Below, piece by piece: positions 1-9,039 of a stretch of 64,000 bases of DNA. Location of the stretch: NCBI RefSeq assembly GCF_030813515.1, contig NZ_JAUSUK010000001.1:1-64000 (forward strand), written 5' to 3'. Position 1 is the stretch's first letter. Each line of letters opens with the position of its first letter. The DNA is from Rhodopseudomonas julia (GTDB lineage: Bacteria > Pseudomonadota > Alphaproteobacteria > Rhizobiales > Afifellaceae). The notes under the pieces are model-generated. The model was not told the origin of the DNA. It did not search any database and saw only the letters and a list, made by a program, of their open reading frames with translations. The translations under genes and the position numbers were made by a program.

Positions 1-1
1 C

Positions 2-19
2 GCCGACTTCGTCTTCTGA
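2..19 (+). CDS. C-terminal end of a gene cut by the window edge (probable type I secretion substrate)
   Basis: Only the last five codons and the stop are visible, reading Ala-Asp-Phe-Val-Phe-stop. The end of one acidic residue followed by hydrophobic residues matches the extreme C-terminus expected of type I (ABC) secretion substrates, and it resembles the Thr-Phe-Val-Phe end of the RTX protease that converges on it. A GC-rich hairpin with a T run follows within 50 bases, as expected behind a real gene end. The frame is chosen by the stop, the motif and the terminator. The identity as a second RTX-type exoprotein is inference from five residues. Confidence 0.4.
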   Translation, partial: ADFVF

Positions 20-63
20 GGTTTTGTGACATCGCCGGGGCGGCCGCCTGCCGCCCCAATCCC

Positions 64-95
64 CCGGCCGGTCGCCCAAAGCGGCCGGCCTTTTT
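64..95 (+). terminator. Rho-independent terminator after the left-edge gene
   Basis: CCGGCCG (64-70) pairs with CGGCCGG (82-88) and is followed by five T residues (91-95). The T run is on the plus-strand side only, so it serves the gene that ends at position 19 rather than the converging protease. Confidence 0.6.
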
Positions 96-125
96 GCGTC
101 CGGCCTGGAGGGATCAGCCCGGCGA

Positions 126-1910
126 TTAAAAGACGAAAGTCTCTTCGCTCAACATGGCGCGCGTCACGTCCTCAAGCGTCACGCTCGCATCGGGCGCAAG
201 CGTGATCACCAGCCCCGCCGCCGTATCGGCAAAAGCAAGCTCGGCGAAACTCCCGGCATAGGCAGAAACGTCGAGAACATCGGTGCCGACCTCAAAGCCA
301 TCGATGACGTCGTGACCGTTGCCGGAGACGGCGGCATAGACATCGCGGTCGCCATCAGTGCCGAAGATGAAGACGTCGTCGCCGCCCGAGCCATAGACGA
401 GGTCGCGCCCCGCGCCCGTCGTCACGGTGTCGTTGCCGGCGCCGCCAAAGAGCGTGTCGTCGCCCGCGCCGCCATCAATGACATCGTTGCCGCCGCCGGC
501 GCCGATCTCGTCGTTGCCGGTCTGGCCATAGAGGCTGTCGTTGCCGCCCCCGCCCCAAATCACATCGTCGCCGTCGCCACCATCGATATGGTCGCTGCCC
601 GGCACGGCGCCACCGAAGATCGTATCGTTGCCGGCATTGCCGTTGACGATGTCGCTGCCGATGCCGGAGCCGATGAAATCGTTGCCTGCGCCGCCGTCGA
701 CGCGATCGTCGCCGCCGCCGGAAAAGAGCTTGTCGTCGCCATCCCCCCCAAGAAGCGTGTCATTGCCGGCGCCACGCCCACCGAAGAGGAGATCGCTGCC
801 GGAGAAGCCGGAGAGGATGTCGGATCCCCCGCCCCCGAGGAGCACATTGTCGAGGCCGTTGCCGTTGATCACCTCATCGCCCGCGCCGCCGGCGGCATTC
901 TCGATCTCGGCGCCATAGGCAACCGCCAGATTGTTGCTCATGCCGCCGATCGACGACCAGGCGCCTTCGCGCAAATCGATGACGGCGTTGTCGGCAAAGC
1001 CCGAGACATTCAACGTATCGATGCCGCCGCCGTCCCAGATCGTCACGATCGGCTCGGAATTGAGCGTGAAGTCGAAGACGGCATCATAGGAACCGAGACC
1101 CGCGGCGCCGAAGCCATAGGTCGTGTCGCCGGCGCGCGTGGCATAATCGGCGCCGTAGAGGTCCTGAATGGCGAGGATGTCATAGAGCATCGGCGTCTGG
1201 GCGTAATGCATGAGCCCGTCGGCGCCGACATGATTGGTGCCGCTGCCGTCCTCGTCGGCATCGAAATAGGACATGATGGTGAAGCGGCGCGTGTCTTCGG
1301 CGAATTCGGCAGCATCGGCATAGGTGACCGCCCCGCGGGCCGCATCATAGGTGCCGGGATGGCTCAACCCGAGCGAATGGCCGATCTCGTGGAGATAGGT
1401 GAGAAAGCCGTATTTGCCGTAGGCGATGTCGCTGTCGTCGTTGAGACTGCTCCAATGGCTGTTCAGCCAGACATCGGCGCTGATGAAGGAATCGTGGCCA
1501 GAGCCGAGACCATCATAGCGAAAGCTGTACGAGGTGTAGGTGCCGTTGCCCGAGGTGGTCGAACTCTCGCCGATCGAGATGCCGCCGCCGGCCGCCGTCC
1601 GCACGATATCAGGAGCGATGAGATCGTCCCACAGCGCAAAGGCCTCATCGGTCATCGCCGCTTTGTAGGCGGAGAGCGGCTGGAAACCCGCCGCCTCGCC
1701 GCTTCCCGATGCGGAGGAGAGGATGCTGTAGGTGATGGTGTGACCAGCCCAGGAGATCGGGCTCGGGGACGCTTCATGCGTCCACGAGGTCTGAAGCTGA
1801 TCGATGACGGTGGCGGAACTGGTCGCTCCGGCGACTCCAGCCCCTGTCCCGTGGCCTGTCGATTCCACAGCGGCCGCGGCAAAACCCGTCTCGTCGCTCG
1901 AAAAGGACAT
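126..1910 (-). CDS. Serralysin-like secreted metalloprotease with RTX repeats (peptidase M10)
   Basis: Extracellular zinc endopeptidase of about 594 residues. The zinc-binding signature HEIGHSLGLSHP lies at about residues 174-185 and a Met-turn (IMSYFD) at about 212-217, as in the serralysin/metzincin clan. Residues of roughly 340-530 carry tandem glycine- and aspartate-rich GGxGxDxL nonapeptides, which form the calcium-binding beta-roll. The C-terminus Glu-Thr-Phe-Val-Phe fits the uncleaved type I secretion signal, so export would need an ABC/MFP/TolC apparatus not seen here. The frame stays open to 2009, but the ATG at 1910 has a good ribosome-binding site (GAGGGAG) 7 nt upstream and starts like the family. 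The low-complexity repeats create long antisense open frames that are not genes. Substrate is unknown; family call is firm. Confidence 0.9.
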   Translation of the reverse strand: MSFSSDETGFAAAAVESTGHGTGAGVAGATSSATVIDQLQTSWTHEASPSPISWAGHTITYSILSSASGSGEAAGFQPLSAYKAAMTDEAFALWDDLIAPDIVRTAAGGGISIGESSTTSGNGTYTSYSFRYDGLGSGHDSFISADVWLNSHWSSLNDDSDIAYGKYGFLTYLHEIGHSLGLSHPGTYDAARGAVTYADAAEFAEDTRRFTIMSYFDADEDGSGTNHVGADGLMHYAQTPMLYDILAIQDLYGADYATRAGDTTYGFGAAGLGSYDAVFDFTLNSEPIVTIWDGGGIDTLNVSGFADNAVIDLREGAWSSIGGMSNNLAVAYGAEIENAAGGAGDEVINGNGLDNVLLGGGGSDILSGFSGSDLLFGGRGAGNDTLLGGDGDDKLFSGGGDDRVDGGAGNDFIGSGIGSDIVNGNAGNDTIFGGAVPGSDHIDGGDGDDVIWGGGGNDSLYGQTGNDEIGAGGGNDVIDGGAGDDTLFGGAGNDTVTTGAGRDLVYGSGGDDVFIFGTDGDRDVYAAVSGNGHDVIDGFEVGTDVLDVSAYAGSFAELAFADTAAGLVITLAPDASVTLEDVTRAMLSEETFVF

Positions 1911-2229
1911 TGCGGCTCCCTCGCCAGTTGCGAAGGTGTGCCTAACCATCCGGGCTTGAGTGGAGCTTGAGGAGGAAGTTTGAATTTGAACGACTAAAAA
2001 GTGCAACACGAAATCAGTGCGTGCACACGGGCCCGTCGCGTCTGCACAAAAGTCTTATCAGCTTGCCCGCCTCGCCTTTTCAGGGATCAACAACAGACTA
2101 GATTTTATAGAAATTAGAATGACTTACCGTTCTACGACTTCAAGCCCATTGCGAAAAGCCATTCGTCTCGGCAACCATTGGTAGGAAGCGGTTAACGCTT
2201 CGAGCCAGAACAAGGCACAGGAGGGGAAT
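1911..2229. other. Divergent intergenic region, protease / ABC importer
   Basis: This 319-base stretch is more AT-rich than its neighbours and should hold divergent promoters for the RTX protease (minus) and the polyamine-type SBP (plus). A weak inverted repeat TAGAA-N10-TTCTA lies at 2115-2134. I see no gene or RNA in it. Confidence 0.4.
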
Positions 2230-3276
2230 ATGAGGTCCAGAAGCAAGCTCGTCGCGGCTTTGAGCGTCGTCTTGATGGCCGGCAGCAGCATGGCGGCCGC
2301 CGAGCAGGTCACCGTCACCTCATGGGGCGGCGCCTATCAGGACGCCCAGCGCGAAGTGTATTTCAAACCTTTCGAAGAGCAGACTGGTATCGACCTCGTC
2401 GAGGAGAGCTGGGACGGCGGCATCGGCGTGCTCCGCGCGCAGGTGGAAGGCGGCAACGCCACCTGGGACGTGGTGCAGGTGGAATCGGAAGAGCTGCAGC
2501 TCGGCTGCGACGAGGGCCTCTTCGAAGAGCTCGATTGGGACCAGATCGGCGGCAAGGACCGCTATATCGAGGCCGCCGTCAGCCCCTGCGGCGTGGGCGC
2601 GATCGTCTATAATTTCGTCCTCGGCTACGACAAGGACAAGATCTCCGAGGCGCCGAGCGGTTGGGAAGATTTCTTCGACCTCGACAAATACCCGGGCAAA
2701 CGCGCTCTCCGGAACGGACCGAAGACCAATCTGGAAATCGCGCTGATGGCCGACGGCGTGCCGCCCTCAGAAGTCTACGACGTGCTTGCGACAGACGAGG
2801 GCGTGGAGCGGGCCTTCAAGAAACTCGACACGATCAAATCGGATCTCGTCTTCTGGGAGGCGGGCGCCCAGCCACCGCAACTCCTCGCCTCCGGCGAAGT
2901 CGCCCTCACCTCGATCTACAACGGCCGCGTCGATGCCGCGAACAAGGCCGATGGGCGCAATTTCGGCATCGTCTGGAACGAGAGCCTTTATACGCTCGAT
3001 TCCTGGGTCATCCTCGCCGGCTCCAAGAACCTCGACGCCGCCTACAAATATCTCGACTTCGTCGGAGAGGCGGAAAATCAGGCCAAGCTGCCGATGAAGA
3101 TCGCGTACGGCGTCACCAATCCCGATGCGAGCGCCATGATCGCGCCGGAGCGCCTCAAAGAATTGCCGACGGCGGACGAGAACATGAAGAATGCGCTCAA
3201 AATCTCCGACACGTTCTGGCTCGACAATATCGATCGGTTGACAGAGCGCTGGAGCCGCTGGGCCTCGACCAATTAG
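2230..3276 (+). CDS. ABC transporter substrate-binding protein, polyamine type (PotD-like)
   Basis: Periplasmic solute-binding protein of 348 residues. A signal peptide (basic MRSRSK, hydrophobic core, AMA-like cleavage near residue 25) is followed by VTVTSWGGAYQDAQ, the typical first strand of family 1/PotD-like binding proteins. The start is supported by AGGAGGGG 5 nt before the ATG. It is followed 7 nt later by two permease genes in the same direction, so it heads a three-gene import operon. Putrescine/spermidine or a related organic cation is the usual ligand class, but the ligand cannot be read from the sequence. No ATP-binding subunit follows, so the ATPase must be supplied from elsewhere. 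Confidence 0.85.
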   Translation: MRSRSKLVAALSVVLMAGSSMAAAEQVTVTSWGGAYQDAQREVYFKPFEEQTGIDLVEESWDGGIGVLRAQVEGGNATWDVVQVESEELQLGCDEGLFEELDWDQIGGKDRYIEAAVSPCGVGAIVYNFVLGYDKDKISEAPSGWEDFFDLDKYPGKRALRNGPKTNLEIALMADGVPPSEVYDVLATDEGVERAFKKLDTIKSDLVFWEAGAQPPQLLASGEVALTSIYNGRVDAANKADGRNFGIVWNESLYTLDSWVILAGSKNLDAAYKYLDFVGEAENQAKLPMKIAYGVTNPDASAMIAPERLKELPTADENMKNALKISDTFWLDNIDRLTERWSRWASTN

Positions 3277-3283
3277 CGGTCCG

Positions 3284-4537
3284 ATGACCGAGACAATGCT
3301 CGCGGGACCGCGTCAAACGCGGTCTCTGAAGCGGGATCTGGCGCGCGCCGAGCGCAAGCGCAAGCGCAACGCCTTCCTCCTCGTCCTGCCTCTCATCCTC
3401 TTCGTCGTCGTCTTCTTCGTCGCACCGATCGTCGGCATGCTGGAGCGCAGCATCGTCGACACGGACCTCATGGAAACCTGGCCCGAGACGGCCGAGGCCG
3501 TGCGGGCCTATGACTGGGAGAAGAGCGCCGTGCCGGACGAGCCTGTCTTTTCAGCGCTCGCGCAGGATCTGACGCGCTCCTACGAGGACCGCACGGCAGC
3601 GGCCGTAGCCCGACGCCTCAATTACGATATCTCGGGCGGGCGTTCGCTCGTCATGGGAACGGCGCGAAAGATCGCCCGCCTCGATCAACCTCCCGCCTCC
3701 TGGCGCGACACGCTCATCGAGACAGAGCCGGATTGGGGCCGCGCCGAAACCTGGGCCGCCGTGCGCCGTGCGGCAGGCCCCCTCACCGATTTCTTCCTTC
3801 TGCAGGCGGTCGACCGCCAGCGCGACATCGACGGCGCCATCGTGCCGGTGCCGACGGAGCGCGCCGTCTATCTGCAGATCTATGCACGCACCTTCATCAT
3901 CGCGCTCACTGTCACGCTGCTTTGCCTCATGATCGGCTTTCCGATCGCCTACCTCCTCGCGGGACTTCCAGAGAACACGGCCAACCTTTTGATGATCCTG
4001 GTGCTTTTGCCGTTCTGGACGCCGCTTCTCGTGCGCACTGCGGCCTGGATCGTGGTCCTACAGGAGCATGGTCTCGTCAACCAGATGCTACAATTCCTGC
4101 ATCTGACGGACGGACCGATCCGTCTCGTCTACAACCGCTCCGGCGTCATCATCGCCATGACGCATGTGCTTTTGCCGTTCATGATCCTACCGCTCTACGC
4201 GGTGATGCGCACCGTGCCGCCATCCTACATGCGGGCTGCCCGCTCGCTCGGCGCGCCGCCCTTTACCGCCTTCCGCCGTGTCTACATTCCTCAGGTGATG
4301 CCCGGGATCGCGGCCGGCTCGATCCTCGTCTTCATCATTGCGCTCGGCTATTACATCACGCCGGCGCTCGTCGGCGGCGCGGCCGATCAGATGATCTCCT
4401 ACTATATCGCCTTCTACACCACCGACACGGTGAACTGGGGGCTTGCGGCGGCGCTCGGCACCGGCCTCTTCGCCGCAACGCTCATCCTTTATGCGATCTA
4501 CAGCCGTCTCGTGGGCGGCGTTCGGGGGGTGATGTGA
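3284..4537 (+). CDS. ABC transporter permease, PotB-like, with long periplasmic insertion
   Basis: Inner-membrane permease of 417 residues. TM1 is at about residues 29-51, and the other five helices occupy about residues 200-410. The EAA-type cytoplasmic loop is visible around YMRAARSLGAPPFTAFRRVYIPQVMPG. Between TM1 and TM2 there is a hydrophilic stretch of roughly 145 residues, which makes the protein about 120-140 residues longer than a typical PotB (about 280). Its stop codon overlaps the GTG start of the next permease, a sign of translational coupling. It should pair with that permease and the preceding binding protein. Confidence 0.87.
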   Translation: MTETMLAGPRQTRSLKRDLARAERKRKRNAFLLVLPLILFVVVFFVAPIVGMLERSIVDTDLMETWPETAEAVRAYDWEKSAVPDEPVFSALAQDLTRSYEDRTAAAVARRLNYDISGGRSLVMGTARKIARLDQPPASWRDTLIETEPDWGRAETWAAVRRAAGPLTDFFLLQAVDRQRDIDGAIVPVPTERAVYLQIYARTFIIALTVTLLCLMIGFPIAYLLAGLPENTANLLMILVLLPFWTPLLVRTAAWIVVLQEHGLVNQMLQFLHLTDGPIRLVYNRSGVIIAMTHVLLPFMILPLYAVMRTVPPSYMRAARSLGAPPFTAFRRVYIPQVMPGIAAGSILVFIIALGYYITPALVGGAADQMISYYIAFYTTDTVNWGLAAALGTGLFAATLILYAIYSRLVGGVRGVM

Positions 4538-5352
4538 GCGGCGCAGTCACCGGCACAGAAAAGGCCTGGCGCATCGTCCTTTATGTGGTGGCGATCGGCG
4601 GCTTCTTTTTTCTCGTCGCGCCGATCCTCGCCATCGTGCCCCTCTCCTTCAACGACGGCCAGTTCCTCACCTATCCGCTGCGCGGCGTCTCCTTGCGCTG
4701 GTATGAGGATTTCTTCTTCTCTGGCACGTGGATGTCGTCGATCCGCAACAGCCTGATCATCGGCGTCTTCGCGGCCACGATCGCCACCTTCCTCGGCACG
4801 CTTGCCGCCACCGGGCTCTGGCTTGCGGATTTCCCGGGAAAACGCTTCATCAGCGCCTTCCTGCTCGCTCCGATGATCGTGCCGATGGTGATCTATGCGG
4901 TCGGGCTCTACTTCTATTTCGCGCCCTTCGATCTGACGGCGACCTTCACCGGCCTCATCCTGGCGCATGCCGTTCTCGGCACGCCTTTCGTCGTGATCAC
5001 GGTCACCGCGACGCTTTCCGGCTTCGACCGCACGCTCATCCGCGCCGGCCTCAGCCTCGGGGCCTCGCCAGTCCGCGTGGCACGAAGCGTCGTCTTTCCG
5101 CTGATCGCGCCAGGCGTCATCTTCGGTGGGCTCTTCGCCTTCTCCGTGTCTCTCGAAGAGGTCATCACCGTGCTCTTCATCGGCGGACCCAACCAGCGCA
5201 CCCTGCCGCGCGAGATGTTCTCAGGCATCCGCGAAAACATCTCGCCCACGATCGCGGCGGCCGCCACCATCATGATCGTGCTCGCGGTGCTTCTGCTCCT
5301 CACCGCGGAGTTTTTGCGCCGGCGCTCCTCGCGGCTCCAGGCGAGAGGCTGA
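4534..5352 (+). CDS. ABC transporter permease, PotC-like
   Basis: Second inner-membrane permease of the importer, about 272 residues with six predicted helices. The EAA loop can be seen as IRAGLSLGASPVRVARSVVF. The GTG start at 4534 overlaps the preceding TGA (GTGA arrangement) and has a run of G residues (4524-4529) as ribosome-binding site. The frame is open much further upstream, but that part is the shadow of the first permease. This gene ends the operon and its stop is only 22 nt from the stop of the converging ThDP enzyme. No ATPase gene follows. Confidence 0.87.
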   Translation: MSGAVTGTEKAWRIVLYVVAIGGFFFLVAPILAIVPLSFNDGQFLTYPLRGVSLRWYEDFFFSGTWMSSIRNSLIIGVFAATIATFLGTLAATGLWLADFPGKRFISAFLLAPMIVPMVIYAVGLYFYFAPFDLTATFTGLILAHAVLGTPFVVITVTATLSGFDRTLIRAGLSLGASPVRVARSVVFPLIAPGVIFGGLFAFSVSLEEVITVLFIGGPNQRTLPREMFSGIRENISPTIAAAATIMIVLAVLLLLTAEFLRRRSSRLQARG

Positions 5353-5355
5353 ATC

Positions 5356-5378
5356 GTGAGCGGCCGAATGGCGCTCAC
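5356..5378. terminator. Hairpin between converging genes
   Basis: GTGAGCG (5356-5362) and CGCTCAC (5372-5378) form a perfect 7-bp stem with a 9-nt loop between two converging stop codons. There is no T run, so this is a weak bidirectional terminator candidate. Confidence 0.35.
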
Positions 5379-7003
5379 ATGTCGAAAGGCATGCGCAGCT
5401 CGATGAGTGCTGCACGCCCGTTGTCGCGGGCACGCCGCAGCGATGTCGGGAGGTCGTCGAGCTTCGACGGGCGTTCGAAGACGAGGCCATAAGCCTTTGC
5501 GATAGAGTCAAAATCGGGCGGAGTCGGCTTCACGCCTTCCGGTGTAATGCCGCGCTCGACCATGAAGGTTTCGATCTCGCGAAAGCCGAAATTGTTCCAG
5601 ACGATGAAGATCACCGGCGTTGCCGCGTCGATGGCTGAGCCGAGCTCGGCCAGCGAGAATTGCAAGCCACCGTCACCCAGAAGCGCCACGACCGGACGCT
5701 CAGGCTCCGCGAGCGCGGCGCCGATCGCCGCCGGCACTCCATAGCCGAGAGCGCCGAAGCCAGTTGCGGAATTGAACCAGCCTCCGGGCGTGTCGATGTC
5801 GCAATAAAGGTTACCGGCATAGACGGGCTGCGTGCTGTCGCCGACGAAAAGGACGCCTGGCAGGGCCTCGCGGATCACGTCAAGGATCGCAACCTCTGCC
5901 TGATAGGCTTTTCCGATCTCTTCGAAGGCTGCCGCACGAAGCCTGCGCGCCATGTCATCGCCGCATCGCTTGCCGCCGACCTTTGTCTCGCCGAGAGCGC
6001 AGCAAAGTTCGGCCGCGGTCGCTCGCGCATCTCCGAGGATCGCCATCGCGGCTTGCGGCCCTCGGGCGAGCTGCGCCGCATCGATATCGACGCGCACGAG
6101 CCCTTGAAGCTCGGGAAAGCCGCCGTCCTCGTAGACATCGAAATCGGTCGGCCCCATCTCGCTGCCGAGCGCCAGGACCGCATCGCATTCGGCCAGAGCC
6201 GCACGCACGGCTTCGAGGCTCGGGCTTGCTGGCACCCGCAACGGATGGCCGGCGAGAAGACCGCGGGCATTCGCCGTCGTGATCACCGGCGCGTCGAGAC
6301 GTTCCGCCAGCGCCGTCACGTCGTCGTTGGCGCGTCTTGCCCCGCCGCCGGCGATGATCACAGGCCGCCGCGCCGCGGACAAGAGATGGGCGGCGGCTTC
6401 AAGATCGGCCGCTCCGGGGTGCGGATGCGACGGGAGGGCCGGCGCACGGGCGGGAAGTCCTGCCACCCGCTCCTGCATGACATCGACCGGGATCTCGATA
6501 TGGACTGGCCCGGGCCGACCGGAATTGAGGATCGCAAAAGCGCGCGCCATGACATCAGGCAGATCATCGGCCGACAGAAGCGTGTGCGAGAAAAGTGCGA
6601 AGCTCTCCATCATCGCGCGCTGGTCCGGCAATTCGTGCAACGCGCCGCGGCCATGGCCAAGCGACCCACGGCGGCCGACGCCGGAAATCACGAGCATCGG
6701 CACGGAATCGGCCCGGGCCTGCGCCATCGCCGTGATGGTGTTGGTGAGGCCCGGCCCGGTGATGACGAGGCAGACGCCGGGCTTGCCGCTGACCCTGGCA
6801 TAGCCATCCGCCATGAAGCCTGCGCCCTGCTCGTGGCGTGGCGTCACGTGTCGGATCTTCGAGCCGCCAAGGCCGCGGTAGAGTTCGGCCGTGTGGACGC
6901 CCGGAATGCCGAAGACGACCTCAACGTCGTGCTGTTCGAGAAGCGCGATCAGCGCCTCGCCCGTGCTTGCCGCCATTGCGTCTTGCGTCATCTCAGCGTT
7001 CAT
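5375..7003 (-). CDS. ThDP-dependent 2-oxoacid decarboxylase, AruI / acetolactate-synthase-like
   Basis: Cytoplasmic thiamine-diphosphate enzyme of 542 residues with the three-domain layout of the family: an N-terminal pyrimidine-binding domain containing the catalytic-type Glu in PRHEQGAGFMADGYAR, a central domain, and a C-terminal pyrophosphate domain with the GDG...NN cofactor motif (GDGGLQFSLAELG to WNNFGF). From memory, the N-terminal region is closest to AruI, the 5-guanidino-2-oxopentanoate (2-ketoarginine) decarboxylase of Pseudomonas. The gene overlaps the upstream aminotransferase by 4 nt, the same pairing as aruH-aruI. I infer decarboxylation of the 2-oxo acid made by that aminotransferase. 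The substrate is not proven; acetolactate synthase or another decarboxylase remain alternatives. Confidence 0.8.
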   Translation of the reverse strand: MNAEMTQDAMAASTGEALIALLEQHDVEVVFGIPGVHTAELYRGLGGSKIRHVTPRHEQGAGFMADGYARVSGKPGVCLVITGPGLTNTITAMAQARADSVPMLVISGVGRRGSLGHGRGALHELPDQRAMMESFALFSHTLLSADDLPDVMARAFAILNSGRPGPVHIEIPVDVMQERVAGLPARAPALPSHPHPGAADLEAAAHLLSAARRPVIIAGGGARRANDDVTALAERLDAPVITTANARGLLAGHPLRVPASPSLEAVRAALAECDAVLALGSEMGPTDFDVYEDGGFPELQGLVRVDIDAAQLARGPQAAMAILGDARATAAELCCALGETKVGGKRCGDDMARRLRAAAFEEIGKAYQAEVAILDVIREALPGVLFVGDSTQPVYAGNLYCDIDTPGGWFNSATGFGALGYGVPAAIGAALAEPERPVVALLGDGGLQFSLAELGSAIDAATPVIFIVWNNFGFREIETFMVERGITPEGVKPTPPDFDSIAKAYGLVFERPSKLDDLPTSLRRARDNGRAALIELRMPFDM

Positions 7004-8199
7004 GCCCAGCCGCCTGCGCGTTTCGGCGCGACTGCATTCTCGGCAAAGCGGGCAATGCGGGCACAGGCCACTTCCAGTCGCTCATCAGGCACCGTCAGGC
7101 TCACGCGCACGAAACAACGCGCTTCGTCGCCGAAAGAGGCTCCGGGCATGACGGCCACGCCTTCGCTTTCCAGAAGTCCCCAGGCGAAATCCTCGCCGGT
7201 CAGGCCGCTGTCGCGCACGTCGAGCAGAATGAACATGCCGCCCTCCGGCATGATCGGGCGGGCGCCGGCCGTATTCCCGAGGAAGGTCGTTACGAATTGA
7301 GCCCGGCGGTGATACGCCTCGCGCATCCGTGCCGCCGCAGGCGACGGGCGTGACAGTGCATAGGCCGTCATATCGGCGATAAAAGGCTGGCCACCGAAAA
7401 GCATCGTTTCGGAGACCGGCAGAAGCCGGGAGCAGAATTCCTCGGGTCCGATGGCCCAGCCGCTGCGAAAGCCCGGCGCGGCATGCGATTTGGAAATCGA
7501 GGAGACCGCGATGGTGCGCTCCGCGAGTTCGGGGATGTCGAAGGGCGAAGCGAATGCACCTTCGAAGACGAGTTCCTCGTAGACCTCGTCAGAGACAATC
7601 CAGAGATCGTGGCGGCGACAGACCTCGCCGATCGCCTTGAGCTCGTCGTGGCTCAAAACGGCCCCCGTCGGATTGTGCGGCGAGTTGAGGAGCAGGACCC
7701 GGCAGCGCGGCGTCACCGCCTTTTCGAGATCCGCCGGATCAAGATGAAAGCGGTTGCGCGCATAAAGCGGCACGGACCGCAGCTCCGCCCCGCTTGCCCG
7801 GATGACACCCTCATAGGTCGCGTAGAGCGGATCGGCGACGAGCACCTCATCGCCCGCTTCGACGAGCCCCGTCATCACGGCAAAGAGCGCCGTCTGCGTG
7901 CCGGGAAAGCACAGAACGTTTTCCGGCGAGACCGTACGTCCGGACCGGCTTGTGTATTTCTCTGCCAGGATGTCGAGAAGCGCCGGATCGCCACGCCCAG
8001 CCGAATAGCGCGTGCGGCCCGCATGCATGGCGCGGCTGCATTCGTCGAGAAGCTCTTTCTCCGGCGGGATGTCAGGTTCGCCGATCGTCAACTCCAGAAC
8101 CTCGGCACCTTCTGCCGCCATGGCCCGAGCGCGGAAGTGGACGGCCCATTTGCCCGAGCCGAGGTCGGCAAGCCGCTCCGTGATGGAGGCGTAGCGCAT
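7000..8199 (-). CDS. PLP-dependent aminotransferase class I/II, AruH-like
   Basis: Fold-type I aminotransferase of 399 residues. NSPHNPTGAVLS contains the conserved Asn-Pro-x-Gly, ISDEV-type Asp-Tyr region appears as WIVSDEVYEEL, and the PLP lysine sits in SSISKSHAAPGFRSGW. FVRVSLT near the end carries the carboxylate-binding Arg. The N-terminus MRYASITERLADLG and overall length fit the arginine:pyruvate transaminase group, though a general aspartate-type aminotransferase is possible. It lies between the TetR gene and the ThDP decarboxylase on one transcript and would supply a 2-oxo acid to it. An AAGAAGGT ribosome-binding site precedes the ATG. Confidence 0.85.
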   Translation of the reverse strand: MRYASITERLADLGSGKWAVHFRARAMAAEGAEVLELTIGEPDIPPEKELLDECSRAMHAGRTRYSAGRGDPALLDILAEKYTSRSGRTVSPENVLCFPGTQTALFAVMTGLVEAGDEVLVADPLYATYEGVIRASGAELRSVPLYARNRFHLDPADLEKAVTPRCRVLLLNSPHNPTGAVLSHDELKAIGEVCRRHDLWIVSDEVYEELVFEGAFASPFDIPELAERTIAVSSISKSHAAPGFRSGWAIGPEEFCSRLLPVSETMLFGGQPFIADMTAYALSRPSPAAARMREAYHRRAQFVTTFLGNTAGARPIMPEGGMFILLDVRDSGLTGEDFAWGLLESEGVAVMPGASFGDEARCFVRVSLTVPDERLEVACARIARFAENAVAPKRAGGWA

Positions 8200-8244
8200 G
8201 TCGTTTCTACCTTCTTGTTTGGAGTTATGGCTGGCGTGTCGGGG

Positions 8245-8874
8245 TCATGAGCGGGCGAGACTGAGCCCCAGAAGTGCCTCGACGGCTTCGATACCTGCTG
8301 CGACCAGCTCGTCCTCGGCGAACATGTCTTCTGCCAGGCAGCGCTCGACCCAAAGCCCGTCGATGAGGGCATTGATCTGGATCGCGAGGCGCACGCGCTC
8401 CGCAGCCTCCGCATCGCGCCCGATTTCGGCGAACAGGGAAGCAATGAGATCTTCCAACTCGCGGCGAAACTGCAGGTAGCCCGCCCGGTGGATTGCCGCC
8501 ATGGCAGGATCGACATGGATGAGGCTGATGAACGTCGCCCAGAGCGACAAGGCGCGGGGATCCGCCACCGGCGGCGTCAAATTGGCGGCGATGAAGTGGC
8601 GCAGTCGGCTTTTCGCGTCGCCCTCGGTGTCGGCGACCGCGGCTTTAGCGGCTTCCGTCATGCCCTCCATCACGGATTGATAGGCCGCCTCGATCAACTG
8701 GGTCTTGCCGGAGAAATAATGCCGGATGAGGCCGTTGGTGACGCCGGCGCGGGCAGCCACCTCGCGTACAGTGATCCCCTTGAGGCCCTTTTCCGCGATG
8801 AGGTCGAGGGTCGCCTGGATCAAAGCGTGGCGCCGCTCGTCCTGCGTTGCGCGCCTGAAGCTCCGCCGGGTCAT
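8245..8874 (-). CDS. TetR/BetI-type transcriptional regulator
   Basis: Repressor of about 209 residues. An N-terminal helix-turn-helix (DLIAEKGLKGITVREVAARAGVTNGLIRHYF in outline, residues about 20-50) is followed by an all-helical ligand domain of the BetI C-terminal type (LWATFI, ALIDGLWVERCL). The frame is open to 9048, but that extension runs into an inverted repeat at 9040-9064, so the ATG at 8874 is preferred; its ribosome-binding site is weak. It is the first gene of the minus-strand arm and diverges from the amino-acid ABC operon, so it very likely controls both arms. Effector unknown; a substrate or intermediate of the local pathway is the natural guess. Confidence 0.85.
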   Translation of the reverse strand: MTRRSFRRATQDERRHALIQATLDLIAEKGLKGITVREVAARAGVTNGLIRHYFSGKTQLIEAAYQSVMEGMTEAAKAAVADTEGDAKSRLRHFIAANLTPPVADPRALSLWATFISLIHVDPAMAAIHRAGYLQFRRELEDLIASLFAEIGRDAEAAERVRLAIQINALIDGLWVERCLAEDMFAEDELVAAGIEAVEALLGLSLARS

Positions 8875-9039
8875 GGTGCCCGACCGTTCGCCGGAGGCTG
8901 CCGGAACCCCAACGCCGGCCGGCGAAAAACCGCCATCGCGAGCTGCCCGATCTTGGGTGAACAGCACGATTTTATCCGTCCGGTACATGTCGATTTCGGC
9001 GAATCCGCCGCCACCCGTTTGGCCATGAGCGCATTTATG

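Noticed and set aside
312-1970. Long plus-strand open frame of 552 codons opposite the RTX protease
   Set aside because: It is Ala/Val/Asp-rich low-complexity antisense of the RTX repeats with no start signal or known fold; the minus-strand protease has clear motifs.
5660-7300. Plus-strand frame of 546 codons across the ThDP enzyme and aminotransferase
   Set aside because: It crosses two well-supported minus-strand genes and has no family features.
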